From positions 1 through 43,058 of the forward strand of contig NZ_JAQZAM010000032.1 in assembly GCF_028737215.1 (NCBI RefSeq): a DNA stretch of 43,058 nt, written 5' to 3'. A program made the translations under genes and the position numbers. The notes beneath the pieces are model-generated. The model had not been told where the DNA came from. It made no database searches and saw nothing but the letters and a program-made list of their open reading frames with translations. Shown one piece after another: positions 38,333-43,058 of this stretch (within the stretch, counting starts at the first letter, position 1; every line of letters begins with the position of its first letter). This DNA is from Actinomycetospora chibensis. GTDB taxonomy: Bacteria; Actinomycetota; Actinomycetes; Mycobacteriales; Pseudonocardiaceae.

Positions 38333-38782
38333 TCAGGCCAGCGCCTCGGCGAGGTTCTCGATCGTCGCCCGCATCTCGTCGGGCGTGACCTCTCGGATGC
38401 GGTCGAGCAGCGCGGGGTCGGTGACGTCCGCCCAGTCGTGGTAGTGGGTCACGGCGGTGCGGTCGTCGCTGTCGGAGGCGAGCTCCCAGCCCCAGACGTG
38501 GCCCGACGGGCGCTCGCCGGGCTTCGCCGGCATCCAGGCGAGGGCACGGTCGGGCTCGTAGCGGACGACGTGGTTCTCGACCCGGTAGTGACCGCGGGTC
38601 GGGTTCTCCATCTCCATGACGAACACGTCGCCCTCCTCGGTGATCGCGAGGTGGGTGTGGGACGCCCGCACCGTCCCGCTCCCGTCGATGTCGGGGTGAC
38701 GGTCGGGGTCGGCGAGCAGGGCGAAGACCCGCTCGACGGGGGCGTCCACGGTCGCGGAGACCGAGATCTGGGTGTCACTCAC
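38333..38782 (-). CDS. SRPBCC-family (polyketide cyclase/START-like) protein
   Basis: A 149-residue helix-grip protein. SVSATVDAPVERVFALLADP (7-26) is the classic SRPBCC opening; VENHVVRYEPDRALAWMPAK (about 67-86) and AVTHYHDWADVTDPALLDR follow, then the C-terminal amphipathic helix RATIENLAEALA. Such proteins bind hydrophobic ligands; no catalytic residue can be assigned. GTG 38782 sits 43 bp from the divergent macro-domain gene. Confidence 0.82.
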   Translation of the reverse strand: MSDTQISVSATVDAPVERVFALLADPDRHPDIDGSGTVRASHTHLAITEEGDVFVMEMENPTRGHYRVENHVVRYEPDRALAWMPAKPGERPSGHVWGWELASDSDDRTAVTHYHDWADVTDPALLDRIREVTPDEMRATIENLAEALA

Positions 38783-38825
38783 GCCGCCGATCGTGTCAGG
38801 TCCCCCGGCGGGGTACTCGAAGCGC

Positions 38826-39362
38826 ATGGGCACCCCGGAGACCACCCCGGAGATCACACTGCACCGCGGCGACATCACCGCCGCCGACGTCGATGCCGTC
38901 GTCAACGCGGCGAACTCCGGTCTGATGGGGGGCGGGGGCGTCGACGGGGCCATCCACCGGGCCGGCGGGCCGGCGATCCTGGAGGCGTGCCGCGAGCTGC
39001 GGCGCACCACGCTGCCCGACGGCCTGCCGACCGGCCGGGCGGTCGCGACCACGGCGGGGAACCTGCCGGCGCGCTGGGTGATCCACACCGTGGGCCCGGT
39101 GTACGCGAAGTCCCAGGATCGCTCGCACCTGCTCGCCTCGGCCTACCGCGAGTCGCTGCGGGTGGCCGACGAGATCGGCGCCATGACGATCGCGTTCCCG
39201 GCGGTGTCGGCGGGCGTCTACGGGTGGCCGCTCGACGACGCCGCCCGGATCGCCGTGACGGTCGTGCGCGAGGCGAAGACTGCCGTGCGCGAGGCGCGGT
39301 TCGTCCTCTTCAGCGACGAGGTCTACGAGGCGTTCGCCCGAGCAGCCCAATCGAATGGGTGA
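38826..39362 (+). CDS. Macro-domain protein (O-acetyl-ADP-ribose deacetylase-like)
   Basis: A 178-residue single macro domain of the MacroD/YmdB class. VDAVVNAANSGLMGGGGVDG (22-41) carries NAAN and the GGGGVDGAIH loop that binds ADP-ribose; TTAGNLPARWVIHTVGPVY and TIAFPAVSAGVYGWPLDDAA complete the pocket. Expected activity: deacetylation of O-acetyl-ADP-ribose or removal of mono-ADP-ribose. ATG 38826 fits the family length; the frame extends back to 38772 over the divergent gene's start and is not used. No ribosome site visible. Confidence 0.9.
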   Translation: MGTPETTPEITLHRGDITAADVDAVVNAANSGLMGGGGVDGAIHRAGGPAILEACRELRRTTLPDGLPTGRAVATTAGNLPARWVIHTVGPVYAKSQDRSHLLASAYRESLRVADEIGAMTIAFPAVSAGVYGWPLDDAARIAVTVVREAKTAVREARFVLFSDEVYEAFARAAQSNG

Positions 39363-39578
39363 ATCGTCCCAGTGTGTCCGGAGCGCTTGCTCCGACGACG
39401 TGCCAGACCCACAGCGGTTGCGCCACGAACCGGTGTAGGTGACGTGCAACGGGCCACCTGAACGATCCGTGACCCCGTCGTCACCGGGTCGTTGTGCCCC
39501 ATGGATCGCCGGGGAAAACCCGCGGTCCTCCCGTCCGGGCAGCGGGCGGGGTGTGCGGCGAGCGAGGGGCAGGACGGC
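39363..39578. other. 216-bp leader region of the L,D-transpeptidase gene
   Basis: No gene is seen. The last 100 nt are rich in complementary C- and G-runs (around 39515-39550) and may form a structured leader. I looked for the c-di-AMP (ydaO) riboswitch that often precedes actinobacterial wall-enzyme genes; one GGGGAA-like stretch is present but the rest of the pattern is not. Confidence 0.35.
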
Positions 39579-40085
39579 ATGGCGGGTAGGCATCGCAGGG
39601 GGGCGCATCGCGGGGTGCCGACCGGACGGATCGCGGTCTCGGCGGCCGCCGTCGGTCTCGGCGTGCTGCAGCTGGGCGGGATCGCCTCGGCGGCACCGGC
39701 CGCGGGGGGCGGCGGCGGGATCGACGGGACGTCGTGCACCGACGCCCGCATCAAGGCCTGCGTCGACCTCTCCGAGAACCGCGCCTGGCTGCTCGACGGC
39801 CAGGGCAACGTCGTCCGCGGGCCCGTGGTCAACAGCCACGGCTCCGAGGGACACGAGACCCCGACCGGCGACTTCGTGATCCAGCGCAAGGAGCGCCACC
39901 ACGTCAGCCAGGAGTACGAGGGCGCACCGATGCCGTACGCCGTGTTCTTCGACAACGAGGGCCGGGCGTTCCACGGGGGCAGCACCGAGCGTCAGTCGGC
40001 CGGGTGCGTGCGCCTCGGCATGGAGGACGCGAAGCAGTTCTTCGAGCACCTGAACCCGAACGACCGGGTCCAGATCGTCGAGTGA
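39579..40085 (+). CDS. L,D-transpeptidase (YkuD), secreted
   Basis: A 168-residue exported protein. Basic start, then a hydrophobic signal core ending IASAA near residue 39. The YkuD domain (about 60-168) begins KACVDLSENRAWLLDGQGNV and carries the active site FHGGSTERQSAGCVRL with H132, C143 and R145; TPTGDFVIQRKE is the conserved substrate loop. It makes 3-3 crosslinks in peptidoglycan or ties proteins to it. It is short, without the Ig-like domains of mycobacterial enzymes. ATG 39579 has AGGA 5-8 nt upstream. Two tandem hairpins follow. Confidence 0.87.
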   Translation: MAGRHRRGAHRGVPTGRIAVSAAAVGLGVLQLGGIASAAPAAGGGGGIDGTSCTDARIKACVDLSENRAWLLDGQGNVVRGPVVNSHGSEGHETPTGDFVIQRKERHHVSQEYEGAPMPYAVFFDNEGRAFHGGSTERQSAGCVRLGMEDAKQFFEHLNPNDRVQIVE

Positions 40086-40089
40086 GCCC

Positions 40090-40126
40090 GTCCGGGCGCA
40101 CCCGATCCCTGATCGGTGCGCCGGAC
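40090..40126. terminator. First of two tandem hairpins after the transpeptidase
   Basis: A bulged stem: GTCCGGGCGCACCC-GATC pairs with GATC-GGTGCGCCGGAC around a 3-nt loop, beginning 5 nt after the stop codon. Confidence 0.65.
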
Positions 40127-40127
40127 G

Positions 40128-40172
40128 CGACGGGACGAGGGGCACCCGAGGGGGGTGCCCCTCGTCCCGTCG
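40128..40172. terminator. Second hairpin, perfect 19-bp stem
   Basis: CGACGGGACGAGGGGCACC (40128-40146) and its exact complement (40154-40172) with a 7-nt loop, between convergent stops at 40085 and 40209. One of the strongest terminators in the window. Confidence 0.88.
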
Positions 40173-40208
40173 TGTGTTCAGGCCCGGCGTCGTGTCAGTC
40201 CCGGTGTG

Positions 40209-40829
40209 TCAGGCCCGGCGGCGCAGGACGAGCGCCACGGCGCCGCCGACCACGACGACCGCGATCACGACGAAGACCCACGAGGGCACCCCGCCGCTCC
40301 CGGTGTCGGGACCGGCGGCGGCCGCGGGCGAGGGCGGCGCGGAGCCGTCGGAGTGACCCGAGTGGTCGGCCGGGGCCGCTTGGGCGGGAGCACCGGTCGT
40401 GGCCGCGCCGGCAGGTGCCGACGGCGTCGCGAGGTCGAACGTCACCGAGCCGGTCACCGGGTGACCGTCGCTGGAGACGACCCGGTAGCCGATCTCGTAC
40501 TGACCGGCCTGCGGCAACGCGCCGACGGGCACCGACACGACCTTGTCCCGGACCGTCACCGCACCCTGCTCGTGGTGGGCGCCGTCCGGGCCGACGACGG
40601 TCAGGGCCGCGCCCTCGGGTTGCGGGGTCTCGTCGAAGGTCACCGAGACCTGCGTCGGCGCGGTCGGGACGGTCGAGCCATCCGCGGGGTCGCTGCCGGT
40701 GATCACGTCGTGCGCGTTAGCCGTGCCCGCGGTGAGCAGGAGGACGGTCAGGGCGAGCAGGCCCGTCACCAGGACGGCGAGCGGACCTCGACGGTGGGTG
40801 CGGGCGGACGGGGTCCGCGGTGGGGGCAT
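40209..40829 (-). CDS. CopC-domain copper-binding protein, membrane-anchored
   Basis: A 206-residue exported protein. Signal peptide to about residue 39, so the mature chain starts with His40 (ANA-HDVITGSDPADG), the Cu(II)-binding N terminus of CopC. The beta-sandwich (40-140) ends with SDGHPVTGSVTFDL, holding the second copper His. A Pro/Ala/His-rich linker (145-175) and a C-terminal membrane span (about 180-200) followed by Arg residues anchor it outside. ATG 40829 has GAAGGA 7 nt upstream. It starts inside the 3' end of the upstream membrane-protein gene (64-nt overlap). Confidence 0.9.
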   Translation of the reverse strand: MPPPRTPSARTHRRGPLAVLVTGLLALTVLLLTAGTANAHDVITGSDPADGSTVPTAPTQVSVTFDETPQPEGAALTVVGPDGAHHEQGAVTVRDKVVSVPVGALPQAGQYEIGYRVVSSDGHPVTGSVTFDLATPSAPAGAATTGAPAQAAPADHSGHSDGSAPPSPAAAAGPDTGSGGVPSWVFVVIAVVVVGGAVALVLRRRA

Positions 40830-41422
40830 GAGGGGGTCCTTCCGTGTCGGGGTGGCGTCGCGGCGCGGACCGGGCGGAACCCGGTCCGGTCCGGCGACGG
40901 CGGACCCCGACGCGGGTGGTGCCCGACGGCGGCCCGGCGGACCCGGGCGGCGGGCGCCGGGCGTGCGACCGCGGGCGTCGCTGCGGCCGGAGCGGGCGGC
41001 GGCCCGTCGAGCAGGCGGGTCCAGACGGCGACGCGCCACAGGTGACGTCGGGCGGCGCGGGCGAGGGCGCGGTCGGCGTGGACGATCCCGCCGGCGACCA
41101 GCACCGCGACGGCCAGGTGCGCGGCGACCATGCCGGGCCCGGCGCCGGCGTCGACCGCGTGGTGGTCGTGGCCCCCGGCGTCGCCCGGCAGGGCAAGGTG
41201 GAGGGCGAGCTGCCCGCCGGCGAGGACGGCGGCCAGGCGGGCCACCGGGTGCGGGCGGGCGCCCAGCAGGGCGGTGCCCAGCGCGACAGCGCCGACGACG
41301 GCGACCGCGGGCGGGCCGGCCACGACGGGTCCGCCGGCCTCCCCGTGCGCGGCGACCCCGAGGACGGCCGCGACGAGACCGAGCAGCACGGCGCGCGCCG
41401 GGGTCGCTCGGTCGGAGGTCAC
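40766..41422 (-). CDS. Putative membrane protein paired with CopC
   Basis: A 218-residue product with four predicted spans in its first 125 residues (AVLLGLVAAVLGVAAHG; AVAVVGAVALGTALLG; RLAAVLAGGQLALHLALPG; VAAHLAVAVLVAGGIVHADR), a His cluster (GGHDHHAV) on one face and a basic Pro/Arg-rich tail of 90 residues. The His cluster and pairing with CopC suggest a role in copper handling, but it is not a clear CopD. GTG 41422 has GGAGG upstream and TACCGT further up. The unusual 64-nt overlap means the tail may be partly non-functional. Confidence 0.65.
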   Translation of the reverse strand: MTSDRATPARAVLLGLVAAVLGVAAHGEAGGPVVAGPPAVAVVGAVALGTALLGARPHPVARLAAVLAGGQLALHLALPGDAGGHDHHAVDAGAGPGMVAAHLAVAVLVAGGIVHADRALARAARRHLWRVAVWTRLLDGPPPAPAAATPAVARPAPAARVRRAAVGHHPRRGPPSPDRTGFRPVRAATPPRHGRTPSCPHRGPRPPAPTVEVRSPSW

Positions 41423-41471
41423 GGGCCTCCACGGTAGCCCGCCCCGCAGGGTGCGCAGTCCCGGACGCCTC

Positions 41472-41511
41472 GTGAGCGGACTTCGGGCCTATAGCCCCGA
41501 AGTCCACTCAC
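41472..41511. repeat. 40-nt palindrome, copy B (near perfect)
   Basis: Left half GTGAGCGGACTTCGGGCCTA, right half complementary except at two positions, centre TATA. Located at the 3' end of the esterase gene, whose TGA stop (41510-41508, minus strand) is formed by the GTGAG end of the palindrome. Confidence 0.78.
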
Positions 41512-42476
41512 ATGGCTCGGAGGAAGGCCGCGATCTCGGCGACGGCCTGGAGCGAGGTCCGGGGGGTCAGGGCGCCGGTCGCGACGTAGCCGTGCGCGGC
41601 GCCCAGGTAGCGCGTGTGGCGCACCGGCACGCCGGCCGCGTCGAGGGCGTCGACGTAGCGCTCTCCGTGATCGCGCAGGGGATCGTGCTCGGCGGTCTGC
41701 ACGAGCGCGGGTGGGAGGCCGGCCAGCTCGGCACGTAGCGGCGACGCGTACGGGTGCGTGCCGTCGGCGCCGCCGAGGTAGAGCTGGTGGAAGCCGCGGA
41801 TGTCGGCGGCGGAGAGGATCGGCGCGACCGGGATCGCCCGCTCCGAGGGCAGCGCGTCGACCATCTCGGTGCCCGGGTAGACGAGGACCTGCGCGGCGAT
41901 CGTCGGTGCGTCGAGACCGTCGAGACGCCGGTCGCGGGCCATGAGGCACACGACCGTGGCGAGGTTGCCGCCCGCGCTGTCGCCCATCACCGCGACGCGC
42001 GCCGGGTCGAGGCCCCAGACGCGGGCGTCGGCGACGAGTGCGGTCACGGCGTCGTAGCAGTCCTGCGCGGGCACCGGGAACGTGTGCTCGGGCGCAAGGC
42101 GGTAGTCGACCGAGACCACGACGACCGAGGCCTCGTGGGCCACGTGCGCGCAGAACCACTCGGACTGGTCGAGGTCGCCCTGCACGAACCCGCCGCCGTG
42201 GAAGTTGACCACCACGGGCGCGCGGGAGGTGCTGCCCGCGGGCCGGTAGACGCGCACCGGCAGACCCCCGGGCACGGCCTCGGTGGGCAGGCGGGCGTCG
42301 ACGATCGCCACGTCGCGGGGAGGCGGGCCGATCACCGCCCGGCCTAGCGGGCCGTGCTGCAGGCGCAGCACGGCCTCCCGGGCGGCGGGGACGTCGGCGG
42401 GGGCGAGATGGGCCACCGAACCGCCGAGCCGGCGGCGGAGGGCACCGAGGAGACGCAGGCCGAGGGGGAGGCGCAC
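41508..42476 (-). CDS. Hormone-sensitive-lipase-type esterase
   Basis: A 322-residue alpha/beta hydrolase of the HSL family (Abhydrolase_3). Oxyanion motif NFHGGGFVQGD (91-101), YRLAPEHTFP, nucleophile elbow VMGDSAGGN with Ser167, Asp in QTAEHDPLRDHG and His in LGAAHGYV. Acts on short- to medium-chain esters in the cytosol. GTG 42476 is used but its ribosome site is weak; starts a little further in are possible. It follows ohr by 52 nt on the same strand. The stop codon lies within a palindrome. Confidence 0.88.
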   Translation of the reverse strand: MRLPLGLRLLGALRRRLGGSVAHLAPADVPAAREAVLRLQHGPLGRAVIGPPPRDVAIVDARLPTEAVPGGLPVRVYRPAGSTSRAPVVVNFHGGGFVQGDLDQSEWFCAHVAHEASVVVVSVDYRLAPEHTFPVPAQDCYDAVTALVADARVWGLDPARVAVMGDSAGGNLATVVCLMARDRRLDGLDAPTIAAQVLVYPGTEMVDALPSERAIPVAPILSAADIRGFHQLYLGGADGTHPYASPLRAELAGLPPALVQTAEHDPLRDHGERYVDALDAAGVPVRHTRYLGAAHGYVATGALTPRTSLQAVAEIAAFLRAM

Positions 42477-42528
42477 GCCGGGGAGCCTCGCCCACCGGAC
42501 GTGCGCCCGTCACGTCACGCCGCAGGCG

Positions 42529-42945
42529 TCACACCTGGGCGGTCACCTCGACGTCGATGTTGCCGCGGGTGGCCTTCGAGTACGGGCACAGCTCGTGGGC
42601 GCGGCCGGCGAGGCGGTCGGCGGTCTCCTGGTCGGCGCCGGGCAGGTGGACGGTCAGCCACACCTGGAGCCCGAAGCTCGTCGCGTCCGGGCCGATCCCG
42701 ACCTGGGCGTCGACGCTCGAGGAGTCGACGTCGACCTTCTCCTGGCCTGCGGCCAGCTTCAGGGCCTGGTGGAAGCAGGCCGCGTAGCCGGCGGCGAAGA
42801 GCTGCTCGGGGTTGGTCGCCCCACCCGGCCCGCCCATCTCCTTGGGCATCGCCATGTCCTGGTCGATGATGCCGTCCGACGAGCGGACGTGGCCGTTGCG
42901 GGCGTCGCCGGACGAGGTGGCCTCGGCGGTGTACTTGATGTCCAT
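42529..42945 (-). CDS. ohr: Organic hydroperoxide resistance protein Ohr (OsmC family)
   Basis: A 138-residue thiol peroxidase reducing organic hydroperoxides. YTAEATSSGDARNGHVRSSD (5-24), MAMPKEMGGPGGATNPEQLF (31-50), reactive C57 in GYAACFHQAL and resolving C120 in ELCPYSKATRGNIDVEV are diagnostic. I use ATG 42945 because the family normally begins a few residues before YTA; ATG 42966 is in frame and possible. No ohrR gene is visible before the window ends. Confidence 0.9.
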   Translation of the reverse strand: MDIKYTAEATSSGDARNGHVRSSDGIIDQDMAMPKEMGGPGGATNPEQLFAAGYAACFHQALKLAAGQEKVDVDSSSVDAQVGIGPDATSFGLQVWLTVHLPGADQETADRLAGRAHELCPYSKATRGNIDVEVTAQV

Positions 42946-43011
42946 ACGACCCGGCTTACCCGCCATGGCTCCGCCACGTGAGTGAGATGGGTCGCCATGA
43001 CGACCTGCTCG

Positions 43012-43046
43012 TGCTCAGGACATCGGAGACAGTTGATGTCTCAGCA
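43012..43046. promoter_or_regulatory. Imperfect inverted repeat upstream of ohr
   Basis: TGCTCAGGACATC (43012-43024) and GATGTCTCAGCA (43035-43046) are complementary apart from small offsets. It lies about 70 bp upstream of the ohr start and could be an operator for ohr or for a gene beyond the right edge. Confidence 0.35.
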
Positions 43047-43058
43047 CATCGCGGACAC

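Noticed and set aside
39363..39578. Possible c-di-AMP (ydaO) riboswitch before the L,D-transpeptidase
   Set aside because: A short CCGGGGAAAACCC segment resembles one part, but the other conserved parts are missing.
1..43058. CRISPR arrays, tRNA or rRNA genes, transposases, prophage genes
   Set aside because: I looked for regular spaced repeats, cloverleaf-like segments and transposase or integrase motifs on both strands and found none. The direct repeats at 11130-11173 are too few and too closely spaced to be CRISPR.

Overview
The window is very GC-rich and reads as chromosome of an actinomycete, most likely a Pseudonocardiales-type organism. The grounds are strong G/C at third codon positions, many GTG starts, an FprA-type ferredoxin reductase, a mycothiol-dependent-isomerase-type protein, an actinobacterial-style DinB, a Clp N-domain regulator with an N-terminal HTH, and several TANNNT boxes 6-9 nt before start codons (leaderless transcripts). 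No tRNA, rRNA, CRISPR, transposase or phage gene is visible.

Layout. 1-2.0 kb: end of a small secreted rodlin/chaplin-like protein, acyl-CoA thioesterase II, a Nudix hydrolase. 2.0-7.3 kb: a divergent oxidative module. One arm is a Baeyer-Villiger-type flavin monooxygenase, an alpha/beta hydrolase and an AurF-type diiron oxygenase; the other is a TetR regulator coupled to a DUF4873 protein and an unknown protein. 7.3-13 kb: ferredoxin-NADP reductase, methyltransferase, small unknowns, DUF2795, HAD phosphatase and an odd DinB polymerase. 12.9-18 kb: TetR with twin operators facing a zinc-free MDR oxidoreductase, epoxide hydrolase, and a benzoylformate-decarboxylase-like ThDP enzyme. 18-21.3 kb: ABC exporter translationally coupled to a DMSP-lyase-family cupin, then a DUF2267 protein. 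21.3-27 kb: isomerase-like protein, WrbA-like flavoprotein, a PucR regulator coupled to a homocysteine methyltransferase/MTHFR-like fusion, zinc ribbon, PtpB-like phosphatase. 27-30 kb: GNAT, a MerR-methyltransferase fusion, and a Clp-N/HTH protein behind a palindromic promoter. 30-33 kb: a cobalt/nickel ECF transporter, cbiM-N-Q-O, followed by a PPOX/F420-type protein. 33-43 kb: FAD monooxygenase, VOC protein, P450, isochorismate synthase, pseudouridine synthase, SRPBCC, macro domain, L,D-transpeptidase, CopC with a membrane partner, HSL-type esterase and Ohr.

The most striking non-coding structure is a dispersed 40-nt palindrome at gene ends: copies at 7326-7365, 21310-21349, 21963-22002 and 41472-41511. 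Length and symmetry are kept while arm sequences change in a compensatory way, and in two copies a stop codon lies inside the palindrome. Much of the gene content is oxidative metabolism of hydrophobic or ketone/epoxide compounds, each unit with a local regulator. The most promising undescribed systems are the BVMO-hydrolase-AurF/DUF4873 module, the ABC exporter-DMSP-lyase-like cupin unit, and the PucR-linked methyltransferase fusion whose reductase half has lost expected residues. All functional calls rest on reading motifs and remembered family sequences; no database search was run.
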